From the NCBI RefSeq assembly GCF_014199205.1, contig NZ_JACIJD010000002.1, positions 1 through 64,000 on the forward strand: a DNA stretch of 64,000 nt, given 5' to 3'. Source of the stretch: Muricoccus pecuniae (GTDB taxonomy: Bacteria > Pseudomonadota > Alphaproteobacteria > Acetobacterales > Acetobacteraceae). The position numbers and the translations under genes were made by a program. The notes below the pieces were generated by a model that was not told where the DNA came from, made no database searches, and worked only from the letters and a program-made list of their open reading frames with translations. This document shows positions 1 through 7,872 of the stretch, piece by piece. How positions within the stretch are numbered: position 1 is the stretch's first letter; the number at the start of each line of letters is the position of its first letter.

Positions 1-88
1 GCCCAGCTTCCCCGCCCTCACCGACGACGAACTCGACCGCGTCCAGCACGCACTCCGGGCCGCCCTCCAGGCACAGGGGAAGGGGTGA
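1..88 (+). CDS. DegT/DnrJ/EryC1-type aminotransferase, C-terminal end (partial)
   Basis: Only the last 28 codons are present, in the frame that stops at TGA 86-88. The tail begins PSFPALTDDELDRVQHALR, which resembles the usual C-terminus of PLP-dependent sugar aminotransferases of the DegT/DnrJ/EryC1 family (a proline-phenylalanine-proline-like turn, then an acidic helix that closes the fold). Such enzymes make amino sugars for surface polysaccharides, which fits the Wzm/Wzt exporter genes immediately downstream on the other strand, two bases after this stop. The identification rests on a short tail only, so another enzyme with a similar end is possible. Confidence 0.5.
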   Translation, partial: PSFPALTDDELDRVQHALRAALQAQGKG

Positions 89-90
89 GG

Positions 91-837
91 TCAGGCCACC
101 TCGGACAGCATCGCTGAGATCACCGGCTCCACGGGGCCGTCGGCCACGATGCGGCCGGCATCCAGCCGGATGGCGCGGGTGCACCAGCGCCGGGCGATGT
201 CCATGTCATGGGTGGCGATCACCATGATGTCGGCGCCGGAGATAAGGTTCACCAGCCTTGCCTCGGCCTTCTCCATGAAGGCGGCGTCGCCGGCCATGAA
301 CCACTCGTCCATCAGCAGGACCTGCGGCTGCATGGCGGTAGCGATGGCGAAGGCCAGGCGGATGGACATGCCGGCCGAGTAGCCCTTGATCGGCACGTCC
401 ATGAATTCGCCGAGCCCCGCGAAGGCCGTCACCTCCTCCTCCAGCGCTGCCTGCCCGGCCAGGTCGAGGTTCCGGTAGAGGGCGCGCAGGCGGACATTCT
501 CCCGCCCCGTGCTGTCCGGATCCATGCCGGCGGCGGGGTCGATGAGGGAGCCGACCGAGCCCTCGATCCGCAACTCTCCTCCCACGGGTTCGTAGATCCC
601 GGCGAGCGAGCGGAGCAGCGTCGTCTTGCCCGCGCCGTTGCGGCCGACCAGCGCGACCCGCTCCCCGGACTCGATGCGGAAGTTGAGGTCGCGCAGGGCG
701 CTGACCACCACGCGGTTCGCCTCGTCCGTCCGCACGCGCACGGCGGCCCGGGCCAGGAGGCGCTTCTTCAGGCTGCGCGCGCCCAGGTGGTAGAGCGGGA
801 ACTCGACCCGCAGGTCCTTCGCTTCGATACGGGCCAT
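91..837 (-). CDS. wzt: Polysaccharide/O-antigen ABC transporter ATP-binding protein (Wzt/KpsT type)
   Basis: A 248-residue cytoplasmic ATPase that powers export of a lipid-linked or capsular polysaccharide across the inner membrane. Visible motifs are Walker A GRNGAGKTTLL (about residues 68-78), the signature YSAGMSIRLAFAIAT and Walker B LLMDEWFMAGD, the last two being typical of the Wzt/KpsT/TagH branch. It lacks the C-terminal carbohydrate-binding domain of long Wzt proteins, so it is the short type that does not select a capped chain end. I chose the ATG at 837 because the upstream in-frame extension lies inside the permease gene in another frame. It begins 4 bp after the permease stop, so the two are translated together. 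Confidence 0.88.
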   Translation of the reverse strand: MARIEAKDLRVEFPLYHLGARSLKKRLLARAAVRVRTDEANRVVVSALRDLNFRIESGERVALVGRNGAGKTTLLRSLAGIYEPVGGELRIEGSVGSLIDPAAGMDPDSTGRENVRLRALYRNLDLAGQAALEEEVTAFAGLGEFMDVPIKGYSAGMSIRLAFAIATAMQPQVLLMDEWFMAGDAAFMEKAEARLVNLISGADIMVIATHDMDIARRWCTRAIRLDAGRIVADGPVEPVISAMLSEVA

Positions 838-841
838 GAGC

Positions 842-1684
842 CTAAACCCAGAAGGCCAGCCGCCCGCGGAAGCGGACGAAGAAGGCGAGGGACACGGCGC
901 CGAGCGCCAGGGTGTAGAGGATGGCCGCCAGCCAGACGAGGGGCTGGCCCCCGCCCTCGACCAGCGGGCCGCGGATCGTCTCCAGAAGCGCGTAGAAGGG
1001 ATTGAGCGGAAGCCACACGGCAAGGTCCTTCAGAAGCTCCGGCTTCCAGAGAATCGGCGTGAGGAAGAAAGCGAGCTGCATGACGTTCGCCACGATTGGG
1101 GCGATGTCGCGGAACCGCGCGCAGAGCATTCCCAGCAGGATCGAGGCGAAAAACGCGTTGGCCAGGAGGAGGCCGATGCCCACGAGGGCCAGCAGCGCCT
1201 CGGGGCCGGGAAGATGGCCGAAGAGGAGGAAGACCAGCGGGATGAGGGGCAGGCTGTGCGCCGCGGTCAGCCCGTTGCGGAACACGCTGCGCAGGGCGTG
1301 GACGGTGAACGGGATGCGGAGCTGCCGGATCACGCCCTCCGCGCTCGTCATCGAGGTGCAGGCATCCGTCACCATGCCGGCGAGGATATTCCAGACCACG
1401 AGGCTGACGGTGAGATGCGGCAGGTACTCGCCCAGGCTGAGCCCGAGGAGCCGGGAATAGAGAAGCCCCAGCCCCATCATCATCAGGACCGTCGAGAGGG
1501 TCATCCAGAACGGCCCGATCACGGAGCCGCGGTAGCGGTTCCGCAGATCGAGTCTCGCGAGAGCCCAGGCCAGCCGCCAGGAGGCGAAGCCCTTTCGCAG
1601 GTCGGCGCGCGCCAGCTCCGCGCGGCGCGGCGCGGCGGCGTTGAAGGCGTAGGTATCGGGGGCGAGGAGCGGGCCTGCGAGCAT
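842..1684 (-). CDS. wzm: Polysaccharide ABC transporter permease (Wzm/KpsM type)
   Basis: A 280-residue inner-membrane protein of the ABC-2 family. After a basic cytoplasmic N-terminus (residues about 20-60, with the re-entrant WALARLDLRNRYRGSVIGPFW stretch typical of KpsM/RfbA proteins) there are about six hydrophobic segments, including LSLVVWNILAGMVTDAC and FLTPILWKPELL, the conserved late-helix motif of the family. With the ATPase encoded 4 bp downstream it should form the exporter for O-antigen or capsule. The DegT aminotransferase tail at the window edge supports a surface-polysaccharide locus continuing to the left. Confidence 0.85.
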   Translation of the reverse strand: MLAGPLLAPDTYAFNAAAPRRAELARADLRKGFASWRLAWALARLDLRNRYRGSVIGPFWMTLSTVLMMMGLGLLYSRLLGLSLGEYLPHLTVSLVVWNILAGMVTDACTSMTSAEGVIRQLRIPFTVHALRSVFRNGLTAAHSLPLIPLVFLLFGHLPGPEALLALVGIGLLLANAFFASILLGMLCARFRDIAPIVANVMQLAFFLTPILWKPELLKDLAVWLPLNPFYALLETIRGPLVEGGGQPLVWLAAILYTLALGAVSLAFFVRFRGRLAFWV

Positions 1685-1707
1685 CGGGCGGGCCTATACA
1701 CCGGCCA

Positions 1708-1738
1708 GTGCCCCGCCGGCCAGCGCCGGGCGGGGCAC
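1708..1738 (-). terminator. Stem-loop after the glycine-zipper lipoprotein gene
   Basis: Arms GTGCCCCGCC (1708-1717) and GGCGGGGCAC (1729-1738) are perfectly complementary over 10 bp, with a further GGC/GCC pairing inside the loop. It lies 10 bp beyond the stop of the minus-strand gene ending at 1749. No U-run follows on the minus strand, so termination efficiency is uncertain. Confidence 0.45.
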
Positions 1739-1748
1739 CTGGGTCCGG

Positions 1749-2369
1749 CTACCGGTAGACGACGCCGGGCGTGGCGCCATATCCCGCCGGAGCGCCATAG
1801 GCGGGCGGTGCGCCATAGGCGGGCGGCGCGTAGCCGCCGGGCGGGGCATAGGCGCCGGCCGGTGCATAGGCCGTCGGCGGCGGCCCGCCGGCGGCGCGGC
1901 TGAGCCGGGTGCGGTCGCCGCGGGAGATCACGACGCGGTCCCCGGCCTGCAGCCCCTCCTCGTTCGTCTGCACCGTCTGGAAGTCGCCGCCCGTGTCCTC
2001 GCGCACGGTGAACTCCACGGCCTGGGCGGTGCTGACGCCGGACCCCAGGGCATTGCCGGCGAGCCCACCGAGCAGTGCCCCGCCAAGCCCGCCCAGCACG
2101 TTCGAGCGGGGGTCGCCGCCGATGAAGGAGCCGGCCACGCCGCCCGCCACGGCGCCCGCGGCCGTTCCCAGGCCGCTGCCATTGCCCCGGACGGTTACGG
2201 GGCGGGTGCCCACGATGGTTCCATAGGAAACGGCCGCCGTGCGGCCGATTGCGGCGGTCGTATAGGTGCCGCCGGTCTGCTGCGGCGCGCAGGCGGCGAC
2301 GCCGCCGGCGAGAACAGCAACCGCCAGGCCGGCGCGCATGATCGAGAGGGAGCGGTGACGGACGGGCAT
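1749..2369 (-). CDS. Glycine-zipper (17 kDa antigen/SlyB-like) outer-membrane lipoprotein
   Basis: A 206-residue predicted lipoprotein. The N-terminus MPVRHRSLSIMRAGLAVAVL leads to a lipobox VAAC, so the mature protein should start at Cys28 and be anchored in a membrane. The middle (about residues 65-115) is a glycine zipper with repeated GxxxG spacing (GTAAGAVAGGVAGSFIGG and GLGGALLGGLAGNALG), the hallmark of the Rickettsia 17 kDa antigen/SlyB family thought to sit in the outer membrane. The C-terminus is rich in Pro, Ala, Tyr and Gly (PPAYGAPPAYGAPAGYGA). The start is fixed by GGAGG 5-6 nt upstream of the ATG. The gene diverges from the transglycosylase across a 288-bp spacer in which I see no further gene. 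Confidence 0.8.
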   Translation of the reverse strand: MPVRHRSLSIMRAGLAVAVLAGGVAACAPQQTGGTYTTAAIGRTAAVSYGTIVGTRPVTVRGNGSGLGTAAGAVAGGVAGSFIGGDPRSNVLGGLGGALLGGLAGNALGSGVSTAQAVEFTVREDTGGDFQTVQTNEEGLQAGDRVVISRGDRTRLSRAAGGPPPTAYAPAGAYAPPGGYAPPAYGAPPAYGAPAGYGATPGVVYR

Positions 2370-2657
2370 GGCATTCCTCCGGAAAAGGATGAGTAAACGC
2401 GAAGATCGAGTGTTCGGCTGACTCCGACCAGCCCCGCTCAATATTCCGATACATGCGGCGGGCCAGTCTTCCCTGCGATTCTGCCGCCACAAGGCCGCAA
2501 AGTCTCCTTGCCGCGGCCGCAAGCATCCGTTAGCCCTGGCAACGCGAGAGTTGATCGCAACCGGCGGTGGCCGGCGGTGGCGCGTGGGGACGCGGTGCCG
2601 TTGGCTTCCCGCGCCCGCCGGGCAACCGGCAGGGCAGAGGACAGGGGGTTGAGGGGG

Positions 2658-4169
2658 ATGAGCCTGATCGCTCATGGCGCATTCGCGCCGAGCCTGCGCG
2701 CGGCGAGCGCGTCCGGCCTGCACGCGGTGAGTGCGCCCGGCCTGCGCCGAGGCGCGCGGGCCCTGGCCGTGATGTCGGTGGTGGCGGCGCTGGCGGCCTG
2801 TGGCAGCCAGCCCCAGACCGGCCCGACCACCAGCTACCGCTCCGCCGCTTCCAACCGACCGGCCAGCTACGATCCGCCCGGTCCCTCCTCCGATCCCTGG
2901 GGCCCCTATATCCGCGAGGCCTCGGGCCGCTTCGACGTGCCGGAGCGCTGGATTCGCGAGGTGATGCGCCAGGAGAGCGGCGGCCGCCTCAGCGCCACCT
3001 CCCGCGTCGGGGCGATGGGGCTGCTGCAGCTCATGCCCGGCACCTATTCCGAGCTGAATGCCAGGCACGGGCTGGGGGACGACCCCTACCACCCCTGGTC
3101 GAACATCATGGCCGGCACGGCCTATATCCGCGAGATGTACGACCTCTACGGCTCGCCGGGCTTCCTCGCGGCCTATAACGGCGGCCCGAAGCGCCTGGAG
3201 AACTATCTCTGGGCCGGTGGCCGCATGCCGGAGGAGACGCGCAACTACGTCGCCCGCATTGGCCCGCGCATCCAGGGCGCGCATCCCAGCCGCCGCGCGC
3301 CGGACGAGGTCTACGCCGCCGCCGATATCGGCCTGAACCCGCCGTCCCGCCGGACGGGCGATCCGGGCACCATGCTCGCCCTGCGCGAGCAGCGTCGCGC
3401 CGTGGACCCCGGCATCCAGCCCGTGCAGCTCGCCGGCACCGTCATCCGCATGGAGCCGATCCCGGACGGCTCGACCTATGCCGAGTCCTCTGCGCCCGCG
3501 CCGGTGCCGGCCCAGCCGCAGCTCGCCCAGACGCAGCTCGCCTCGCTCGGCCCCAACGTCATCCGCATGGAGCCGATCCCCGACGGCTCCACCTACTCGC
3601 GCGAGCCCGCGCCTGTCGTGGTTTCGCGGATGGACCCCATCCCCGATGGCTCCACCTACTCGCGGGAGCCCGCGCCGGTGGTGGTGTCGCGGATGGAGCT
3701 GATCCCCAACCCGCCCACCCCCGCCGCGGCCCCGATGTCCCCGCCCTCGCGCCCCTTCGCCGTCGCACAGGCCGAGGCGCGCCCCTCCGCGCCCGAGCGC
3801 CCGGCGCAGCGCGGCTTCTTCCTCGTTCCCCCGGCGCAGGCCGGCACGCTCCCGGCTCCGGTGGCGCGGCAGAACGGCATGCCCCCGGGCGTGATGCGCG
3901 CCGGCGTTCCCTCCGCTCCCGCGGCTTCCGGCAGCTGGGCGATCCAGGTCGGGGCCTTCGCGAGCGAGAATCTGGCGCGCGACGCCGCCGGCCAGGCGCG
4001 GAGCGGCGCCGGGAACGGCAGCCTCTCCGTCACCCCCGTCGCGCAGGGCCGTGGCACGCTGTACCGCGCGCGGGTCACTGGCCTCTCGCGCGACGCGGCG
4101 CAGAGCGCCTGCGACCGCCTGCGCGCGCGCGGCAGTTGCATGGTGATCTCGCCCGACGCGCAGGGCTGA
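2658..4169 (+). CDS. Lipoprotein lytic transglycosylase with C-terminal SPOR domain
   Basis: A 503-residue envelope enzyme predicted to cleave peptidoglycan glycan strands. The lipobox LAAC puts the lipidated Cys at residue 48 after an unusually long n-region. The SLT domain covers about residues 85-205, with the catalytic Glu at residue 106 in MRQESGG, plus GAMGLLQLMP and AAYNGG motifs. A Pro-rich linker (about 215-410) carries repeated RMEPIPDGSTY motifs. The last 80 residues (from GSWAIQVGAFAS) form a SPOR domain that binds denuded glycan at division sites. The ATG at 2658 is preceded closely by GAGGGGG. The layout resembles RlpA/MltC-type septal enzymes, but the repeat linker is distinctive. 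Confidence 0.85.
   Translation: MSLIAHGAFAPSLRAASASGLHAVSAPGLRRGARALAVMSVVAALAACGSQPQTGPTTSYRSAASNRPASYDPPGPSSDPWGPYIREASGRFDVPERWIREVMRQESGGRLSATSRVGAMGLLQLMPGTYSELNARHGLGDDPYHPWSNIMAGTAYIREMYDLYGSPGFLAAYNGGPKRLENYLWAGGRMPEETRNYVARIGPRIQGAHPSRRAPDEVYAAADIGLNPPSRRTGDPGTMLALREQRRAVDPGIQPVQLAGTVIRMEPIPDGSTYAESSAPAPVPAQPQLAQTQLASLGPNVIRMEPIPDGSTYSREPAPVVVSRMDPIPDGSTYSREPAPVVVSRMELIPNPPTPAAAPMSPPSRPFAVAQAEARPSAPERPAQRGFFLVPPAQAGTLPAPVARQNGMPPGVMRAGVPSAPAASGSWAIQVGAFASENLARDAAGQARSGAGNGSLSVTPVAQGRGTLYRARVTGLSRDAAQSACDRLRARGSCMVISPDAQG
3441..3710 (+). repeat. In-frame repeats in the transglycosylase linker
   Basis: The motif RM(E/D)PIPDGSTY occurs three times, followed by a degenerate RMELIPNP copy. 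The second and third form a near-exact 63-bp (21-residue) tandem unit, 3564-3626 and 3627-3689, that also contains SREPAPVVVS. This looks like recent in-frame duplication of a linker segment. Confidence 0.8.
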
Positions 4170-4200
4170 GCGGCAAGGCCCAACGCTACCCACGAACGAG

Positions 4201-4236
4201 AAAGGCCGGGGAGGGATCCCCGGCCTTTTCTTTTTC
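4201..4236 (+). terminator. Intrinsic terminator after the transglycosylase gene
   Basis: AAAGGCCGGGGA and TCCCCGGCCTTT form a 12-bp perfect stem with a 4-nt loop, followed by TTTTC and TTTTTCC. It lies 31 bp after the stop of the plus-strand gene and 18 bp before the end of the convergent metQ gene, so it insulates the two. Confidence 0.85.
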
Positions 4237-4253
4237 CGTGCCCAGCCCGGCCC

Positions 4254-5072
4254 TCAGCTGCCGGAGACGACGGCGCCCCCGAAGCTCCGCTCGACGAAGG
4301 CCTTCACCGCCGGATCCGCGTAGCCCGCCGCGAGCCGGGCGGCCCAGGGGGCCTGCGCGTCGGCGCGGCGCACCACGACGAGGCAGGTATAGGGGTTGGT
4401 CCTCGCGCCCTCGGCCGATTCCGCGACGAGGCTGTCGCGCCCGGGCTGCAGCCCGGCGGGCACGGCGTAGTTGCCGGTGATGGCGGCGGCGTCCACGTCG
4501 TCCAGCGCGCGGGCGATGGTGGCGGCCTCCAGCTCCACGACGCGGATGCGCTTGGGGTTCTCGGTGATGTCGGCCACGGTCGCCCGGAAGTCGGCGCCGG
4601 GGCGTAGCCTGAACAGCCCGGCCTCGGCCAGCAGCACGAGGGCGCGGCCGCCATTGGTCGGGTCATTCGGGATGGCGACGCGGGCGCCGCTCGCCAGCTC
4701 GTTCAGCGACTTCACCTTGCGGCTGAACACGGCCATGGCCGTCAGCACCGTCTTGCCGACGGGCACGAAGTCGTAGCCGCGCTGCGACTTCTGGGCGTCC
4801 AGGAAGGGCTGGTGCTGGTAGGTGTTCGCGTCGATCTCGCCGCCCTGCAGGGCCACGTTGGGCTGGATAAAGTCGGAGAACTCCGTGATCCGGACGACGA
4901 AGCCGTCCTTGGCGAGGGTGTCGCGCACCTGCTCGAGCACCTGGGCATGGACCCCGGACGTCACCCCGGCGCGGAGCGGGCGGGCCGCGGTGCCGATGGC
5001 GGCACCTTGGGCGAGGGCGCCGCGCGCGAGCAGCAGCGCGGGGGCGGCGAGGAGGAGGGGGCGGCGAAGCAT
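4254..5072 (-). CDS. metQ: MetQ/NlpA-family methionine ABC transporter substrate-binding protein (copy 2)
   Basis: A 272-residue periplasmic binding protein of the NlpA family. A signal peptide (about residues 1-21, ending GALAQ) has no lipobox Cys, so the protein is probably soluble. Family motifs include FIQPNVALQGGEIDANTYQH, VAIPNDPTNGGRAL and the ITGNYA segment near the hinge. It is the last gene of the metNIQQ operon, 17 bp after the first metQ copy, with AAAGGA before its ATG. The two copies share the same motif order throughout but differ in many residues, so they probably bind related but distinct ligands. The usual ligand of the family is D- or L-methionine; other sulfur compounds are possible. 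Confidence 0.85.
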   Translation of the reverse strand: MLRRPLLLAAPALLLARGALAQGAAIGTAARPLRAGVTSGVHAQVLEQVRDTLAKDGFVVRITEFSDFIQPNVALQGGEIDANTYQHQPFLDAQKSQRGYDFVPVGKTVLTAMAVFSRKVKSLNELASGARVAIPNDPTNGGRALVLLAEAGLFRLRPGADFRATVADITENPKRIRVVELEAATIARALDDVDAAAITGNYAVPAGLQPGRDSLVAESAEGARTNPYTCLVVVRRADAQAPWAARLAAGYADPAVKAFVERSFGGAVVSGS

Positions 5073-5089
5073 GGCGTGATCCTTTCGGG

Positions 5090-5890
5090 TCAGAAGGCGG
5101 GGACGACGGAGCCCTGGAACGTGGCCTGGACGAAGTTCTTCACCTCGTCATTCTGATAGGCCGCGAGCAGGCGCCGCACCCAGGGGGCGTCCCGGTCCGG
5201 CTGCCGCACGACGATGAGGTTGGCATAGGGGCTGTCCGCCCCCTCGATGGCGATGGCGTCCCGAACGGGGTTCAGCCCGGCATTGATGGCGTAGTTCGTG
5301 TTGATCGCGGCCAGTTCCACCTCTTCCAGCGCGCGGGGGAGCTGCGCGGCCTCCAGCTCCACCACGCGGATGCGGCGGGGGTTGGCGGTGATGTCGGCCA
5401 CCGAGGCGGTGTGGTCGGCGCCCTCCTTCAAGCCGAAGAGCCCGGCCCTGGCCAGCAGCACGAGGGCGCGCCCGCCATTGCTTGGGTCGTTCGGGACCGC
5501 CACGCGGGCGCCGGCCGGCACCTCGCCCGGCGCCTTGTGGCGGCGGGAGTAGAGGCCCATCGGGAAGATCATGGTCTTGCCGACGGAGACCAGCGGCAGC
5601 CGCCGGTCCCGCACCGCCGCGTCCAGGAAGGGCTGGTGCTGGTAGGAGTTGGCGTCGAGGTCCCCGGCGGCGAGGGCCGCGTTGGGCTGGATGTAGTCGG
5701 TGAACTCGACGATGCGGAGGACGAGCCCGTCCCGTGCCGCGATCTCGCGCACCTTCTCCATCGTCTGGGCATGCGGCCCGGCGGTGACGCCGATGCGGAG
5801 CGGGCGCGCGGCCGTTCCGATATCCTGCGCTAGGGCGGCGGCGGGGGCGAGGGCGGCGAGGGCCGCGAGGGAACGGCGTGTGACGGGCAT
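5090..5890 (-). CDS. metQ: MetQ/NlpA-family methionine ABC transporter substrate-binding protein (copy 1)
   Basis: A 266-residue secreted binding protein whose Ala-rich signal peptide ends near AALAQ (about residue 22). It carries the same motif set as its neighbour: YIQPNAALAAGDLDANSYQH, VAVPNDPSNGGRAL and INTNYAINAG. It follows metI by 17 bp. The ATG at 5890 was chosen because signal-peptide features begin there; the longer open frame upstream runs antisense to no real gene but overlaps metI. Together with MetI and MetN it should form a complete importer for methionine or a related amino acid. Confidence 0.87.
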   Translation of the reverse strand: MPVTRRSLAALAALAPAAALAQDIGTAARPLRIGVTAGPHAQTMEKVREIAARDGLVLRIVEFTDYIQPNAALAAGDLDANSYQHQPFLDAAVRDRRLPLVSVGKTMIFPMGLYSRRHKAPGEVPAGARVAVPNDPSNGGRALVLLARAGLFGLKEGADHTASVADITANPRRIRVVELEAAQLPRALEEVELAAINTNYAINAGLNPVRDAIAIEGADSPYANLIVVRQPDRDAPWVRRLLAAYQNDEVKNFVQATFQGSVVPAF

Positions 5891-5907
5891 TGTTCTTCTC
5901 CCAGATG

Positions 5908-6573
5908 TCAGCGCCGGCTGAAGCGCCGGACGAGGAGGTCGCCCAGGGATTGCAGCCCCTGAACAAAGATGATGAGGATCAGCACGACGGTGGCCATCAC
6001 CTCCGGCATGAAGCGCTGGTAGCCGAAGCGGATGCCGAGATCGCCCAGCCCGCCGCCGCCGATCGCCCCCGCCATGGCGGAGTAGCCGACCAGCCCGACG
6101 AGGGTGACGGTGATGGCCGCGATGATGCCGGGCAGGGCCTCGGGCACCAGCACGCGCGTCATGATCTGGGTGCGGGTGGCGCCCATGGCGCGGGCGGCCT
6201 CGATCACGCCGCGGTCCACCTCGCGCAGCGCGTTCTCGAAGAGGCGCACGATGAAGGCGGTGGCGGCCAGGGACAGCGGCACGAGCGCCGCCGTGGTCCC
6301 GATGGAGGTACCGGCCACCAGCCGCGTGAAGGGCACGATCGCCACCATCAGGATGATGAAGGGCGTGGAGCGGATGGCGTTCACCAGCAGCCCGATCGGC
6401 CGGTTGACCCAGCCGTTCGGGGCCAGGCCGCCTGGCGCGGTGGTGTGCAGCAGCAGGGCGAGCGGCAGGCCGAGGGCGATCGCGACCACGGCGCCGCCGA
6501 AGGTCATCAGCAGGGTCTGCCAGGCGGCCTCGATCAGGAGGTCCGTCAGCGCGGGCGGCAGCCAGGGGATCAT
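5908..6573 (-). CDS. metI: Methionine ABC transporter permease
   Basis: A 221-residue inner-membrane permease with about five transmembrane segments. The EAA-type cytoplasmic loop is visible as AARAMGATRTQIMTRVLVPEA, contacting the ATPase; GYSAMAGAIGGGGLGDLGIR is the conserved MetI late-helix region. Length and motifs match MetI. Its ATG overlaps the metN stop by 4 bp (ATGA at 6570-6573), implying coupled translation. Confidence 0.92.
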   Translation of the reverse strand: MIPWLPPALTDLLIEAAWQTLLMTFGGAVVAIALGLPLALLLHTTAPGGLAPNGWVNRPIGLLVNAIRSTPFIILMVAIVPFTRLVAGTSIGTTAALVPLSLAATAFIVRLFENALREVDRGVIEAARAMGATRTQIMTRVLVPEALPGIIAAITVTLVGLVGYSAMAGAIGGGGLGDLGIRFGYQRFMPEVMATVVLILIIFVQGLQSLGDLLVRRFSRR

Positions 6574-7634
6574 GCCGGGTCCTCCCCGATCTCGGTGACG
6601 TCGAGGCCCAAGGCCCGCATCCAGGCCGTGGCCTCCGCGATGGCGGCGGGCGGGCCATAGGCGGCGAGCGCCATGAGGCCGTAGGGTTCCGCCCCGATCG
6701 CGTCGATGCGGCCGGAGACGATGTTCAGGTCCAGCCCGTAGCGGCGGGAGGCCTCGCTGACCACGGCACGGGTGGAGGAGGGACCGGCGAAGAGCACCTG
6801 CAGGAGCCGCCGCTCCTCCCCCGGATTCGCGTCGGGCAGGCGGGCCACCGTGCCGGGCGGCACGACATGGCCGATCACCTCGGAGACGAAGCGGCGGGTG
6901 GTGGCGTGGGCGGGGCGGGTGAAGACGTCGAAGACGCGGCCCTCCTCGATCACGCGCCCGGCCTCCATCACGGCCACCCGGTCGCAGATGGCCTTCACCA
7001 CGGCCATCTCATGGGTGATCAGCAGCACCGTGAGGTCCAGCCGGTCGCGGATGGAACGGATGAGGGAGAGGATTTCCTCCGTCGTCTCGGGATCCAGCGC
7101 GCTCGTCGCCTCGTCGCAGAGGAGGATGCGGGGGCGGGAGGCGAGGGCGCGGGCGATGCCCACCCGCTGCTTCTGCCCGCCCGAGAGCTGGGCGGGGTAG
7201 TAGTCCCGCCGCTCCTCCAGCCCGACGAGCGGCAGAAGCTCGGCCACTCGCGCCTCCCGCTCGGCCTTCGGCACGCCGGCGATCTCCAGCGGGAAGGCGA
7301 TGTTGCCCGCCACGGTGCGGGCGGAGAGCAGGTTGAAGTGCTGGAACACCATGCCGATGCCCCGCCGCGCCCCGCGCAGGGCGGCCTCGTCCAGCGAGGT
7401 GATCTCCTGGCCCAGCACGGTCACGCGGCCCGAATCCGGCCGCTCCAGCAGGTTCACGCAGCGGAGCAGGGTGGATTTGCCCGCGCCCGAGCGGCCCACA
7501 ATGCCGAAGATCTCCCCCGGCGCGACCTCAAGGGAAACCCCGTCCAGCGCCCAGAGCGGCGTGCCGCGCCCGCGGAACTCGCGGGTCAGGCCGTGCAGGG
7601 ATATGGCCGGCCGCGGGCCGGGATCGTCGGGCAT
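6570..7634 (-). CDS. metN: Methionine ABC transporter ATP-binding protein with NIL domain
   Basis: A 354-residue ATPase. The nucleotide-binding domain (about residues 10-250) has Walker A GRSGAGKST, signature LSGGQKQRVGIARAL, Walker B ILLCDEATSALD and switch His in THEMAVV. The C-terminal NIL domain (about 275-354, from RRLLQVLFAG) is the regulatory domain that binds methionine and shuts down transport in MetN proteins. The ATG at 7634 is the first gene start of the operon, after a leader of about 165 nt from the predicted promoter. Upstream in-frame extension is rejected as leader sequence. Confidence 0.92.
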   Translation of the reverse strand: MPDDPGPRPAISLHGLTREFRGRGTPLWALDGVSLEVAPGEIFGIVGRSGAGKSTLLRCVNLLERPDSGRVTVLGQEITSLDEAALRGARRGIGMVFQHFNLLSARTVAGNIAFPLEIAGVPKAEREARVAELLPLVGLEERRDYYPAQLSGGQKQRVGIARALASRPRILLCDEATSALDPETTEEILSLIRSIRDRLDLTVLLITHEMAVVKAICDRVAVMEAGRVIEEGRVFDVFTRPAHATTRRFVSEVIGHVVPPGTVARLPDANPGEERRLLQVLFAGPSSTRAVVSEASRRYGLDLNIVSGRIDAIGAEPYGLMALAAYGPPAAIAEATAWMRALGLDVTEIGEDPA

Positions 7635-7787
7635 GGTGCGGACCCTGAAGGGGATGGAAGGGCGGTCAGGCCCGCGGGGTCTGCCACGAGGGGCGGCGCT
7701 CGGAAACCGTCCGGGCCGCCATTCGGACCCTGGCTCGATCCCGGCGGCAGCGCGGCGCCTGCCGTGGCGAAATTTCTCCTGAATTCT

Positions 7788-7810
7788 GGCGTGATTTTCG
7801 GAATCGCACC
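7788..7810 (-). promoter_or_regulatory. Inverted repeat overlapping the metN promoter -10
   Basis: On the minus strand GGTGCGATT and AATCACGCC pair over 9 positions (one mismatch, one G:T) around a short CCGAA loop. It overlaps the predicted -10, so it could be a repressor operator or the start of a leader hairpin. I could not match it to a SAM riboswitch consensus. Confidence 0.35.
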
Positions 7811-7835
7811 TAAGGCGCGCGTGCAACGCTGTCAA
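7807..7835 (-). promoter_or_regulatory. Sigma-70-type promoter for the metNIQQ operon
   Basis: On the minus strand TTGACA (7835-7830) is followed after exactly 17 nt by TAGGTG (7812-7807). The -35 is a perfect consensus, and the site lies in the spacer between metN and the divergent oxidoreductase gene. Transcription would start near 7800. Confidence 0.6.
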
Positions 7836-7872
7836 CGCGCCCGGGTTGCCCCGGACCCTGCCGGGCCGCACC

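Noticed and set aside
1749-4193. Long open frame on the minus strand through the transglycosylase gene
   Set aside because: Only its end is the real lipoprotein gene, which has its own start and lipobox. The rest is the antisense shadow of a high-GC coding region.
7635-7806. SAM-II or other methionine riboswitch in the metN leader
   Set aside because: A promoter and hairpin are present, but I could not match the conserved nucleotides of known SAM aptamers by eye.
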